Source: Thermoleophilia bacterium
GTDB lineage: Bacteria; Actinomycetota; Thermoleophilia; Gaiellales; Gaiellaceae
NCBI GenBank assembly: GCA_016844515.1
Contig: JAERMP010000004.1
Location: forward strand, 1-34,467
Direction of reading: 5' to 3'
Length of the DNA stretch: 34,467 nucleotides
The notes beneath the pieces are model-generated. The model was not told the origin of the DNA. It worked only from the letters and a program-made list of their open reading frames with translations, and ran no database searches. The stretch's first letter is position 1. Each line of letters begins with the position of its first letter. The translations under genes were made by a program, and so were the position numbers. Positions 17,176 through 25,077 of the stretch are shown here, one piece after another.

Positions 17176-18426
17176 GTGCCACTCGACCCCAAGCGGACCG
17201 TCGCCGACCTGAAGGAGCTCCGCGAGCTGACCGGGGACGAGAACGGCGCGCAGCGGGTCGCCTGGACGGAGACGTGGGAGCGCGCGCGCGAGTGGCTTCG
17301 CGGCCTGGTCGCCGAGACCGGCGCGAAGGAATCGATCGACGCCGCCGGCAACCAGTGGTTCACCCTCGCTGGGAAGGACAAGCGAGCAGTGCTCATCGGC
17401 GGGCACATCGACTCCGTGCCGAACGGGGGCTGGCTCGACGGAGCGCTGAACCTCCTCGCCGGTCTCGAGGTTCTCCGGCGAGTGGCCGCCGACGGCGAGC
17501 CGCCCGTGACCCTCCGGCTCGTCAACTGGGCCGACGAGGAAGGCGCGCGCTTCGGGCGAAGCCTCTTCGGGTCGAGCGCCGCTGCGGGCTCGATGAGGGA
17601 CCAGGACGAGCTTCGGCAGCTCACCGATCGGGAGGGCGTCGCCCTTCCGGACGCACTCGTCGCGCACGGAGTCGACCTCGACAAGGCGCTCGATGCCAAC
17701 AAGGAGCTCGAGACCGCAGCCGCGTACCTCGAACTGCATATCGAGCAGGGCCCGGTCCTCGAGTCGCTCGGCTTGCCGCTCGGCGTCGTTCAGGGAACGT
17801 TCGGCGTCGAACGACACCGGATCACGTGGCGGGGCCAGGCGGCGCACGCCGGCTCGACTCCGATGGACAAGCGACGCGACGCGCTCGCTGGGGCCGCGAA
17901 GCTCGCTCTCGAGGTCCGCGGCATCGCGCGGCGCACCGGCGGCGGAGCCGTCTGCACGTCGGGCAGCGTCGTCTGCCATCCGGGGATCGTCACGTCGGTT
18001 GTCGAGACTGCGGAGCAGCTCCTCGACCAGCGCGACTTGAACGCTCACCGGCTCGCGATGATGCTGGCCGAAGCGAAGGCAGCCGGTGAGCGTTTTGCAG
18101 CCGAGGAGAACATCGAGGTCGAGTGGGAGAAGATCTGGTCGATCGAGCCGATCCTGTTCGACGACACGCTGCTCAACTTCTGTGAGGAGGCGATCCACGA
18201 GGTCGCGGGCGTGACGCATCGCCTACCGTCTGGGCCGCTGCACGACGCCGCCGAGGTCGCGAGGGCCGGTGTCCCTACGGTGATGATGTTCGTCCAGAGC
18301 CTCCGCGGCCTCTCGCATACGAAGCTCGAGGACACACGCGAGGAGCACCTCGAGCAGTCCGTTGCAGCGCTCGATCGTCTCACGGCGAAGACGATCGACT
18401 GGGTCGCTGAGGGCGGCGGACGGTGA
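17176..18426 (+). CDS. Zn-dependent N-carbamoyl amino acid hydrolase / allantoate-type amidohydrolase
   Basis: This enzyme hydrolyses N-carbamoyl amino acids (beta-ureidopropionate type), releasing ammonia and carbon dioxide. The 416-residue M20 protein has the hydantoinase/carbamoylase-branch ligands: His77 (GGHIDSV), Asp88 (GGWLDGA), Glu121 and Glu122 (WADEEGARF), His188 (LELHIEQGPVLE) and His381 (LSHTKLED). QAAHAGSTPMDKRRDA marks the dimerisation domain, and the C-terminal PSGPLHDA is typical of the branch. Allantoate amidohydrolase is an alternative. The divergent hydantoinase makes the carbamoylase reading stronger. Its TGA overlaps the GTG of the MFS gene (GTGA). GTG at 17176 is the likely start; GTG at 17174 is in another frame. 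Confidence 0.9.
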   Translation: MPLDPKRTVADLKELRELTGDENGAQRVAWTETWERAREWLRGLVAETGAKESIDAAGNQWFTLAGKDKRAVLIGGHIDSVPNGGWLDGALNLLAGLEVLRRVAADGEPPVTLRLVNWADEEGARFGRSLFGSSAAAGSMRDQDELRQLTDREGVALPDALVAHGVDLDKALDANKELETAAAYLELHIEQGPVLESLGLPLGVVQGTFGVERHRITWRGQAAHAGSTPMDKRRDALAGAAKLALEVRGIARRTGGGAVCTSGSVVCHPGIVTSVVETAEQLLDQRDLNAHRLAMMLAEAKAAGERFAAEENIEVEWEKIWSIEPILFDDTLLNFCEEAIHEVAGVTHRLPSGPLHDAAEVARAGVPTVMMFVQSLRGLSHTKLEDTREEHLEQSVAALDRLTAKTIDWVAEGGGR

Positions 18427-19562
18427 CCGGGGTCAGACCCCACGGGTCTGACCCCTCTCGAGCAGTCGCTATAACCGCCGGTCTTGCGGTGGGCGGCTGC
18501 CTGACGTGGAACGTCTCGAACGTCGGCGCAGTGGCAGATCCCCTGTCGACCGAATATGGAGTTTCAGTCGCGGCGATCGGCTTGCTCACCACGGCTCTCT
18601 TCCTCACACATCTCGCGATCCAGCTTCCCGCCGGCCGGGGTGCGGATCGCTTCGGCGCACGAAGCATCGCGCTCGTTGCCATCGGTGCAGCCATCGTCGG
18701 GAACGGCGTGCTGCTCGTCGACGACTCGTTCGGCCCGGCGCTAATCGGCCGTGCGATCGTGGGGATCGGCTCCGGCGCCGGGTTCGTGGCTGGGCTCGAC
18801 CTGGTTCGAGCCGGCGGCGGCGGTTCGGTGCTCCAGGGCCTCTACGGCGGCGCCACGATGGCGGGAGGCGGGCTCGCGCTCATGATCGTGCCTCCCCTCA
18901 CCGAGGCGATGGGCTGGCGGGCTGCCTACTGGAGCGCAGCCGTGCTCGCGCTTACAGCCGCGCTCCCCACGCTCCTCGCGCGAGGTCTCCCGCACGTCGG
19001 CCATGCCGGTGAGTGGGTGATTCGCGATCCCGAGTTGTTCCCGCTCGGCGTGCTCCACGCCGCGACGTTCGGGCTCGCCGTCGTCGCGGGAAACTGGGTC
19101 GTCCCTCTCCTCGAGCGTCAGGGCGCGAGCGCCGCCGCCGCCGGATTCGCCGGAGGTCTGATCCTCTTTATCGGAATCGTGACGAGGCCCGCCGGCGGCG
19201 TGCTCGCCAAGGGTGGCCAGAGGCGAGCGCTCGTGGCGGTTTCGCTCGCGGGAACGGCGTGCGGAGGCGCTCTGCTCGCTCTCGGCGGTCCGTTCGCGCT
19301 CTCGGTTCTGGGGGCACTCGTGCTGGGGCTTTCAGCCGGGCTCCCCTTCGCCGTCATCTTCGCGGCAGCACAGCGGGTGCGGCCAGACGCGCCCGCGGCC
19401 GCAATCGCTCTCGTGAACGCCTGCGCGATCCTCACCATCCTCGTCGGCACACCGCTTGCCGGGCTCACCTTCGAGCTCCCGAGCGACGGCCGTCTCGCCT
19501 TCGCTGCGATCGCGACATTGTCCGCTCTCGCAGCGCTCGCTCTTCGCAGGGCGCGTCTGTGA
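18423..19562 (+). CDS. MFS transporter
   Basis: This inner-membrane secondary transporter of 379 residues has about 12 hydrophobic segments. The intracellular loop GRGADRFGAR (a variant of the MFS A-motif) follows segment 2, and WRAAYWSAAVLALTAA lies near segment 6. The GTG overlaps the amidohydrolase stop. Codons 3-11 (GVRPHGSDP) are made entirely by a 27-base palindromic repeat that is in frame with the gene. Membrane segment 1 starts immediately after it. A later GTG (18489) would cut into that segment, so the repeat-derived tail is probably translated. Substrate unknown; its place suggests uptake or export of a pathway intermediate. Confidence 0.85.
   Translation: MTGVRPHGSDPSRAVAITAGLAVGGCLTWNVSNVGAVADPLSTEYGVSVAAIGLLTTALFLTHLAIQLPAGRGADRFGARSIALVAIGAAIVGNGVLLVDDSFGPALIGRAIVGIGSGAGFVAGLDLVRAGGGGSVLQGLYGGATMAGGGLALMIVPPLTEAMGWRAAYWSAAVLALTAALPTLLARGLPHVGHAGEWVIRDPELFPLGVLHAATFGLAVVAGNWVVPLLERQGASAAAAGFAGGLILFIGIVTRPAGGVLAKGGQRRALVAVSLAGTACGGALLALGGPFALSVLGALVLGLSAGLPFAVIFAAAQRVRPDAPAAAIALVNACAILTILVGTPLAGLTFELPSDGRLAFAAIATLSALAALALRRARL
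18429..18455. repeat. REP-like palindrome, copy 1 (within the MFS 5' end)
   Basis: Perfect 12-base arms GGGGTCAGACCC and GGGTCTGACCCC are joined by CAC. It differs from the copy at 20626-20652 at only 2 of 27 positions. Both copies are in the same orientation and bracket the MFS and oxidoreductase genes. This copy is in frame as 9 codons of the MFS gene. Confidence 0.75.
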
Positions 19563-19601
19563 GGAGATAATCCGCTCTTCCACCCAGCAAGGGAGATACA
19601 C

Positions 19602-20621
19602 ATGGCTCTGAGCTTCGGCGTCACCGTTCTGCCCGATCCGCCGTCCAGCCGCCTCGTCGAGCTGTTCCAGCTCGCGGAGTCACATGGCTTCGAGTACGGG
19701 TGGACGTACGACTCACACGTGCTCTGGCAGGAATCCTTCCCGCTCCTCACCCTCGCCGTTCAGGCGACCACAACGATGAAGTTCGGCCACTGCGTGACGA
19801 ACCCCGCCACACGCGAGCCGACGGTCCTCGCCAGCGGGTACGCGACGCTTCAGGACATCTCGAACGGCCGGATGGTCATGGGCATCGGTCGCGGCGATTC
19901 CGCTGTCCGGTACATCGGTGACAAGCCTGTTCGCGTAGCCGAGTTCGAGCGGCGGCTCGCGATGATCAAGGACTTCATGAACGGCCGCGAGGTCGAGTGG
20001 AACGAGAAGGAGCTCCAGCTCAAGTGGGTGCGACCTGAGCTGCCGGAGATCCCGATGTGGGTCGCCGGCTATGGACCGAAGGCTCTCGCTGTCGCAGGAC
20101 GGGTCGGGGACGGCGTGATCATCCAGCTCGCGGATCCAGTGATCATCGAGTGGATCATGGACACCGCGCGCAGGGCCGCCGAGGAGGCGGGCCGCGATCC
20201 ATCGGCTCTCAAGTGCATCGTGAGCGCTCCCAGCCACATCACCGACGACATCGCGGACGCCCGTGAGCAGGTCCGTTGGTTCCCGGCGATGGTCTCGAAC
20301 CACGTGATGGACTTGATCGAGCGCTACGGCTTCGAGTCGGAGATCCCGCACGAACTCACCGAGTACGTGCGCGTCCGCAAGTTCTACGACTACGACGAGC
20401 ACTCGCGGGTCGGCGCCAAGCACGGCGAATTCGTCACCGACGAGATCTGCGACCGCTTCTGCGTACTCGGCAACGCGGAACAGGCAACAGCGAAGCTGAA
20501 GGAGCTCGAGTCGGTGGGCGTCGACCAGTTCAACATCTACCTGATGACGCACGGCCAAGAGGACGACCTCGCCGCGTACGGGCGGGACATCATCCCGCAG
20601 TTCGCGGGAGTCACAACATAG
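19602..20621 (+). CDS. Luciferase-like (LLM) flavin/F420-dependent oxidoreductase
   Basis: This TIM-barrel oxidoreductase of 339 residues uses F420 or flavin. Landmarks are the start SFGVTVLPDPPSSRLVELF, FEYGWTYDSH (the first cofactor-side loop), TNPATREPTVLAS, SNGRMVMGIGRGDSAVR and PMWVAGYGPKALAVAGRVGDG. These place it near an F420-type LLM group that I recall beside dihydropyrimidinase genes in other genomes; I could not check this. The ATG has AGGGAG 10 bases upstream and lies 39 bases after the MFS gene. Its place beside hydantoinase, carbamoylase and an ABC importer suggests it reduces or oxidises the pyrimidine-like substrate. No dihydropyrimidine dehydrogenase gene is in the window. 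Confidence 0.88.
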   Translation: MALSFGVTVLPDPPSSRLVELFQLAESHGFEYGWTYDSHVLWQESFPLLTLAVQATTTMKFGHCVTNPATREPTVLASGYATLQDISNGRMVMGIGRGDSAVRYIGDKPVRVAEFERRLAMIKDFMNGREVEWNEKELQLKWVRPELPEIPMWVAGYGPKALAVAGRVGDGVIIQLADPVIIEWIMDTARRAAEEAGRDPSALKCIVSAPSHITDDIADAREQVRWFPAMVSNHVMDLIERYGFESEIPHELTEYVRVRKFYDYDEHSRVGAKHGEFVTDEICDRFCVLGNAEQATAKLKELESVGVDQFNIYLMTHGQEDDLAAYGRDIIPQFAGVTT

Positions 20622-20625
20622 CGCC

Positions 20626-20652
20626 GGGGTCTGACCCCACGGGTCCGACCCC
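20626..20652. repeat. REP-like palindrome, copy 2 (between convergent genes)
   Basis: Arms GGGGTCTGACCC and GGGTCCGACCCC pair at 11 of 12 positions around CAC. It fills nearly all of the 31-base gap between the oxidoreductase stop and the arginase stop, and abuts the latter directly. It could serve both genes as a terminator hairpin. Confidence 0.75.
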
Positions 20653-21582
20653 TCAGTAGATCGTCTTTCCGAGCGCGCTCGCGACGAGCTCGACGGCGGT
20701 CTGAGCCGTCGTATTCTCGCGGTCGAGGATCGGGTTCACCTCGACAACCTCGAGGGAACCGGCGAGTCCGGACTCCGCGACGAGCTCGAGCGCGAGGTGT
20801 GCCTCGCGGTAGGTGAGCCCGCCGCGCACGGGCGTTCCTACTCCGGGCGCAACATCGGGATCCAGCGCGTCCATGTCGAGAGAGACGTGGACGAAACCTG
20901 CTCCGGCGACCCGGTCGAGCGACTCCCGCACGGCCCGCTCGATCCCGATCCGATCGATCTCGCTCATCGAGAACACCCGCACTCCCGTGTCCCGCAACAG
21001 CTGGCGCTCGCCGTCGTCGAGCTGACGGATCCCGATCAGCGCGACCTTACGGGGATCGATCGCCGGAAGCGGCCAGTGCTCGCTCTCGAAGCCCTCTCCT
21101 GCAAGACCGAGTGCTGCCGCCAGCGCCATCCCGTGGACGTTGCCGGTCGGGCTCGTCTGGGGCGTGTTGATGTCCGAATGAGCATCGATCCAGAGCACGC
21201 CGCCCGGCCCGTGCACGGACGCGAGCCCTCCGAGCGTCCCGAGTGCAACCGAGTGGTCGCCTCCAAGGACGAGCGGGAGCGCACCGCGCCTCCTCGCGTC
21301 CGCCACACGACCGGCTACGAGCTCGCACGTGTCGTGGATCTCGGGCAAAAAGCGCGCTCGCTCGTCGCGCAGAGCGGTCGCCTCGGCGACAGCCGTCTCC
21401 ACATTGCCTTCGTCCCGAACCTCGTAGCCCAGGCTCTGGAGCCGCTCCTCGAGACCCGCATAGCGGATCGCCGACGGGCCCATGTCGACACCGCGGCGGC
21501 CCTGCCCGAGGTCGAGCGCAGCCCCGATGATGGCGATCTCCCGCTTCGTCTGCGCAGTCACTGCTCGGAACGCTAACGCCAC
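20653..21582 (-). CDS. rocF: Arginase
   Basis: This enzyme hydrolyses L-arginine to ornithine and urea using two manganese ions. The ureohydrolase ligands are complete: His110 (LGGDHSVALG), Asp133, His135 and Asp137 (WIDAHSDINTP), and Asp236 and Asp238 (SLDMDALDPD). The TSPTGNVHGM that follows is the arginase-type substrate loop, rather than the agmatinase form. Length is 309 residues from GTG at 21582. A second GTG at 21561, giving MTAQTKREIAIIGA, is equally plausible, and neither has a clear ribosome-binding sequence. It stands alone, divergent from tRNA-Phe and convergent with the oxidoreductase. Formiminoglutamase-like activity is a less likely alternative. Confidence 0.9.
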   Translation of the reverse strand: MALAFRAVTAQTKREIAIIGAALDLGQGRRGVDMGPSAIRYAGLEERLQSLGYEVRDEGNVETAVAEATALRDERARFLPEIHDTCELVAGRVADARRRGALPLVLGGDHSVALGTLGGLASVHGPGGVLWIDAHSDINTPQTSPTGNVHGMALAAALGLAGEGFESEHWPLPAIDPRKVALIGIRQLDDGERQLLRDTGVRVFSMSEIDRIGIERAVRESLDRVAGAGFVHVSLDMDALDPDVAPGVGTPVRGGLTYREAHLALELVAESGLAGSLEVVEVNPILDRENTTAQTAVELVASALGKTIY

Positions 21583-21633
21583 TCGCGGCTACACCGGGTC
21601 TCGCCGGTGCCGATAAGCGTGGAGGAGCCCCGG

Positions 21634-21639
21634 TACACT
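21634..21639 (+). promoter_or_regulatory. -10 element of tRNA-Phe
   Basis: TACACT lies 10 bases before the tRNA 5' end, the expected spacing for a tRNA transcription start. The -35 region is not convincing. Confidence 0.4.
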
Positions 21640-21649
21640 GGGTTGCCGC

Positions 21650-21722
21650 GGCGAGGTAGCTCAGCTGGTAGAGCACACGGCTGAAAACCGTGGTGTCGCC
21701 GGTTCAAGTCCGGCCCTCGCCA
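21650..21722 (+). tRNA. tRNA-Phe (GAA)
   Basis: A full 73-base cloverleaf is present. The acceptor GGCGAGG/CCTCGCC pairs at all 7 positions. The D arm is GCTC/GAGC and the anticodon stem CACGG/CCGTG holds the loop CTGAAAA with anticodon GAA. The T arm GCCGG/CCGGC has the loop TTCAAGT. The discriminator base is A, and CCA is not encoded. The amidase ATG follows after 28 bases. Confidence 0.96.
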
Positions 21723-21750
21723 CTCGAACCGGGTGGTAGCGTCGCTCGCA

Positions 21751-23139
21751 ATGGAGCTTGCGTTCCTCTCGGCCGTCGAGCAAGCGCGGCTAGTCCGCAC
21801 GCGCGAAGTCTCGTCCACAGAGCTCGTGCAGCTCTACCTCGAGCGAATCGAGCGTCTCGATCCCGAGCTCAACGCGTACGTCACCGTGTGCGGAGAGGCC
21901 GCGATCGAGAGAGCGGGCGAGATCGACGCGGACACGGGAGGCGAGCCGTTTCGCGGCGTCCCTATCGCGGTGAAGGACCTCACGCCGACGGCAGGCATCC
22001 GGACGACCTTCTCGTCTCACGCCTATGCAGATTTCGTCCCCGACTACGACACCGCGGTCGTGCGCCGGATTCGTGAGGCGGGGTTCGTGATCGTGGGCAA
22101 GACCAACACGCCCGAGTTCGGGACGACGGCGTTCACCGAATCGGATCTGAACGGGGTAACCAGGAACCCGTGGGATCCCGAGCGGACACCCGGGGGATCA
22201 AGCGGCGGCGGCGCTGCCGCTCTCGCCGCCGGTCTCGTCCCGATCGCCCATGGAACCGACGGCGGTGGTTCGATCCGCATCCCCGCATCGTGCTGCGGCG
22301 TCTTCGGCATGAAGCCATCGCGAGGCCGCGTGTCGAGTGCGCCGTTTGGTTCACTCGAGGGCCTCTCGACCGCCGGTCCACTCACGAGGACGGTCGAGGA
22401 CGCGGCTCACTTTCTTGACGTCCTCGCCGGCTACGAGCCCGGCGACCCTTGGTGGACGCCGCCGCCAGAGCGCTCGTTCGCGGAAGCAGCTGCATCGTCG
22501 CCCGGTGTGCTTCGTATCGCGGTCACATCGACTCCGCCGATCGAGATGCCGGTCGCCTCGGAGTGCGTCGCGGCTCTTCACTCGGCGGCTGCGCTCCTCA
22601 CCGACCTTGGGCACGAGGTCGTCGAAGCGACGCCGCCGTGGACCGACCCGGACCTCTTCCACACGTTCATCGAGGTATGGCAGGCCGGGGTCACGCTCCA
22701 TCCGATCGAGGATCTCTCGCTCATGACACCACTGAACCGCGGTCTGGTCGAGTCGGCGCGCGCGAGCTCCGCCGTCGACTACGTGCGAGCTGTCACAAAA
22801 CTCCAGATGATCGCGCGGCGAACGGTCTCGTTCTGGGAGGAGATCGATGTCGTTCTCACCCCCACGCTGGCGATGCCTCCGGTGCCGATCGGCTGGCAGG
22901 AGAGCGTCTCGGGCGCCATCGAGCAACTCCTGCGCAATACCGAGTTCACGCCCTTCACGGCGATCGCGAACCTCACCGGGCTCCCCGCCATGTCGCTGCC
23001 CTTGCACTGGAACGAGGCCGGGCTGCCGATCGGTGTGCACGCAATCGGTCCTCCAGCCGGCGAGGTGGTTTTGCTCAGACTGGCCACGCAGCTCGAGGCA
23101 GCTCGGCCGTGGGCCGAGCGGCGGCCACCGCTCTCCTGA
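21751..23139 (+). CDS. Amidase-signature family amidohydrolase
   Basis: This 462-residue cytosolic amidase hydrolyses a carboxamide by the Ser-cisSer-Lys mechanism. The triad is visible: Lys75 (PIAVKDL), Ser150 (TPGGSSGGGAAALAAG) and the nucleophile Ser174 (GTDGGGSIRIPAS). CCGVFGMKPSRGRVS follows as usual. It resembles GatA, but no gatB or gatC is adjacent, and it lies in a catabolic setting. A free-standing amidase, for example for aryl or acyl amides, is therefore more likely. The ATG at 21751 gives the family-like start MELAFLSAVEQARLVRTREVSS. It begins 28 bases after tRNA-Phe, with no separate promoter that I can see, so it may be read from the tRNA transcript. Confidence 0.88.
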   Translation: MELAFLSAVEQARLVRTREVSSTELVQLYLERIERLDPELNAYVTVCGEAAIERAGEIDADTGGEPFRGVPIAVKDLTPTAGIRTTFSSHAYADFVPDYDTAVVRRIREAGFVIVGKTNTPEFGTTAFTESDLNGVTRNPWDPERTPGGSSGGGAAALAAGLVPIAHGTDGGGSIRIPASCCGVFGMKPSRGRVSSAPFGSLEGLSTAGPLTRTVEDAAHFLDVLAGYEPGDPWWTPPPERSFAEAAASSPGVLRIAVTSTPPIEMPVASECVAALHSAAALLTDLGHEVVEATPPWTDPDLFHTFIEVWQAGVTLHPIEDLSLMTPLNRGLVESARASSAVDYVRAVTKLQMIARRTVSFWEEIDVVLTPTLAMPPVPIGWQESVSGAIEQLLRNTEFTPFTAIANLTGLPAMSLPLHWNEAGLPIGVHAIGPPAGEVVLLRLATQLEAARPWAERRPPLS

Positions 23140-23148
23140 CCTTCGAGA

Positions 23149-23949
23149 TCAACCGGCGAGCGTGATACGGATCTCCTGCCCGGGCGCGGCGTGGAGCATC
23201 CGTGCGGCGCTTCCCCGGGAGATTGCGAGCGACATGTTCTTGTAGCTGTCCTCGTACAGGATCACGTCGCCGGGCCGCGCATCGGCGAAGGTCCGCGCCA
23301 TCACCGCGTAGTACCGCTCGCCCGCCACTTCGAGCTCGACCCGAGTCCCAGAGTAGATGCCGAGGCCTTCGACGTCGTCGCGAGTGAGATTGAGAGCGAT
23401 GTTGCCGAAGCTGTCGACGTACAGCAGCGTCGCGACGACTCCTCCGTTCGCAATGACGAGCTCCGGCAGGTCGAGACGGACGAGGCTCTCCGGATCGACA
23501 GGCGGGCCGAGATCCTCAGGCGATGCGCCCCGTGCCAGGTGAGCCGCTGCGGGACTGAAGAGATCGCGGCCGTGAAACGTCCGCGAGATCGTGTCGAGGG
23601 CGTAGTCCGGGTTCGCCAGCTCGTGAGCGGCTGCGATGCCCGTGCGAGCGGCGGCCGGGAGGAGCAGGCCGTTGTCCGGACCGACGTACACGCGGCCCTC
23701 TTCGTCCCGCAGGACGAGCGGGCGCCTGGGTCCACCTACTCCAGGATCGACGATGGCGAGATGGACGCCGACGGGCATGAAGCCGATCGTGTTCGCGAGG
23801 ACCAGGGCTCCCTGCAGGACGGCCTGCGGTGGGATCCCGTGGGTGATGTCGATGATCTGCGCCTCCGGAGCGATGCGCTTCATGACCCCGTGGCACGTAC
23901 CCACGAAATCGTCCTTGAGCCCGAAGTCGCTCAGGAACGTGATGAACAC
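23149..23949 (-). CDS. SAM hydroxide adenosyltransferase (DUF62 family)
   Basis: This enzyme uses water to cleave S-adenosylmethionine to adenosine and methionine; it is related to fluorinase and chlorinase. The 266-residue protein shows the start FLSDFGLKDDFVG, ITHGIPPQ, VDPGVGGPRR, GPDNGLL, TFHGRDLFSPAAAHLA and YVDSFGN. The Asp-Arg-His set used to activate water is present as Asp68, Arg75 and His127. It lacks obvious halogenase features, so hydrolysis is the better reading. The physiological role is unsettled. The GTG start gives MFITFLSDFG. It is convergent with the amidase, 9 bases apart. Upstream lies the 250-base gap. Confidence 0.92.
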   Translation of the reverse strand: MFITFLSDFGLKDDFVGTCHGVMKRIAPEAQIIDITHGIPPQAVLQGALVLANTIGFMPVGVHLAIVDPGVGGPRRPLVLRDEEGRVYVGPDNGLLLPAAARTGIAAAHELANPDYALDTISRTFHGRDLFSPAAAHLARGASPEDLGPPVDPESLVRLDLPELVIANGGVVATLLYVDSFGNIALNLTRDDVEGLGIYSGTRVELEVAGERYYAVMARTFADARPGDVILYEDSYKNMSLAISRGSAARMLHAAPGQEIRITLAG

Positions 23950-24199
23950 GCCCGGAGCCTAACTCTGTCGCGGGTATGAGAGCTAGCGGCGGCGTGTCGG
24001 CCGAGCCGGCGGGCAGCGCCGAAGCCGCTCGCGACGAGCCTCGCCGCAGAGCCGCAGGCCGCGCGGGCGTATCCGGACGAACGCGGTCGGAGCCTGAAGC
24101 GGAAGTGGCCTGCCGACATTGAGCGGTCTGGTCACTCGGCGTTCATCCCCCGTGTTCGTGCCCCGCGCACGCGCGCAGCATAGTCGGATGGGCGGCCGG
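23950..24199. other. Longest gene-free gap (250 bases)
   Basis: This gap separates ccmD from the SAM hydroxide adenosyltransferase, both read leftward. It is as GC-rich as the genes. I see no conserved frame, tRNA, strong hairpin or repeat. A TTAGGC-like element about 7 bases before the GTG at 23949 is a weak promoter candidate. Confidence 0.4.
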
Positions 24200-24394
24200 T
24201 CACACCTCGCTCGGCGCCTCGACCGCCGGAGCCGCATCGCGCCTTGCAGCCGCTTCCCGACTGCGCGCGAGCTCAAGGAGCTCCGCAGTCTCACGCTGGA
24301 GCCGTATGAGCTTTGCCGCGATGATCGCAACGTAGATCAGAACGAAGAGAAAGAAGACGCCATAGGCCGCCGCAAGGTACTCGCCCTGGGTCAC
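24200..24394 (-). CDS. ccmD: CcmD-like small membrane protein
   Basis: CcmD is a small inner-membrane factor that helps release holo-CcmE from the CcmABC heme-export complex. This 64-residue protein has one membrane segment (about 7-28, YLAAAYGVFFLFVLIYVAIIAAK). A charged, helical tail (RLQRETAELLELARSREAAARR) follows. The AAYG before the membrane span and the charged tail are typical of CcmD. The GTG start overlaps the ccmC stop as GTGA, which supports the assignment. The family is poorly conserved, so position in the operon carries much of the weight. Confidence 0.75.
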   Translation of the reverse strand: MTQGEYLAAAYGVFFLFVLIYVAIIAAKLIRLQRETAELLELARSREAAARRDAAPAVEAPSEV

Positions 24395-25017
24395 TGAAGC
24401 GCCTCGCGAAGCTCCCGTAGGTCCGCGTCGAGGCGCTTACCTGCGAGCTCGACTCTGTACAAGACGTATGCGAGGAGCGTCACAGCAACCCACGCGACAC
24501 AGAAGGTTGCGAATATCGACCCGCTAATCTCCGGGTCGCGCTTGAAGACCGTCGGGTGGATGAGGCCCTCCGCAAGGCGAATCGCGAGGAAACTGACCGG
24601 GATGAGCACAACGCCGAACAACGCGTAGACCGCCGACGAACGGGCGCGGCGCGGCCCCTCCTCGAGTGAGAAGCGAAGCATGAAGTACGCGCAGTAGAAC
24701 AGGAACAGAGTGAGGAAGAGCACGAGCTGGTTCTCACTCCATAGCCACCAATGCCCCCACGACGCCTTCGCCCAGATCGAGCCCGTGATCAACGTCAGTG
24801 CGCCGAAGATCGTGCCTTGATGGATCGCCACGTAGCTCTCGAGGTCGTTGCGCTCGTTTCCGCGCCAGAGGAGGAGGAGCGCCTTCCATGCCCCCAGTCC
24901 GAAGCAGAAGTACGCCGTCAGCGCTATCGGGACGTGGATGTAGAAGATGCGCTGCGAGATCCCCTGGTCGGCATCCTCGGGGGCGACGATCAGCGCCAGG
25001 ATCAGGGCAAGCCCCAT
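24391..25017 (-). CDS. ccmC: Cytochrome c maturation heme-handling protein CcmC
   Basis: CcmC presents heme to the chaperone CcmE at the outer face of the membrane. The 208-residue protein has about six membrane segments. It has the Trp-rich heme-binding motif WGHWWLWSENQL, where family members usually have an Asp after WWVW. Two likely heme-ligand histidines lie in FYIHVPIALTA and AIHQGTIFG. The ATG at 25017 starts inside the first membrane segment. In-frame codons upstream extend that hydrophobic stretch back to the ccmB stop, but with no standard start. A CTG start near 25074 is possible. It lies between ccmB and ccmD. Confidence 0.88.
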   Translation of the reverse strand: MGLALILALIVAPEDADQGISQRIFYIHVPIALTAYFCFGLGAWKALLLLWRGNERNDLESYVAIHQGTIFGALTLITGSIWAKASWGHWWLWSENQLVLFLTLFLFYCAYFMLRFSLEEGPRRARSSAVYALFGVVLIPVSFLAIRLAEGLIHPTVFKRDPEISGSIFATFCVAWVAVTLLAYVLYRVELAGKRLDADLRELREALQ

Positions 25018-25077
25018 CAGGCCCGCTGTGAGCGCGGCGAGACCGGGGAGGGAGCGAAGCGAAGAGATACTCAGGGT

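Noticed and set aside
16789..18219. A 476-codon open frame on the - strand opposite the carbamoylase
   Set aside because: The + strand encodes an M20 enzyme with all metal ligands, and the antisense frame has shadow-like composition.
21751..23139. Naming the amidase as GatA of the tRNA amidotransferase
   Set aside because: No gatB or gatC neighbour is present, and closeness to tRNA-Phe is not evidence for tRNA amidation. A free-standing amidase is the safer call.
23931..24119. A 62-codon open frame on the - strand in the longest intergenic gap
   Set aside because: Arg/Ala/Ser-rich composition with no ribosome-binding sequence, and it overlaps the start of the SAM hydroxide adenosyltransferase in another frame.
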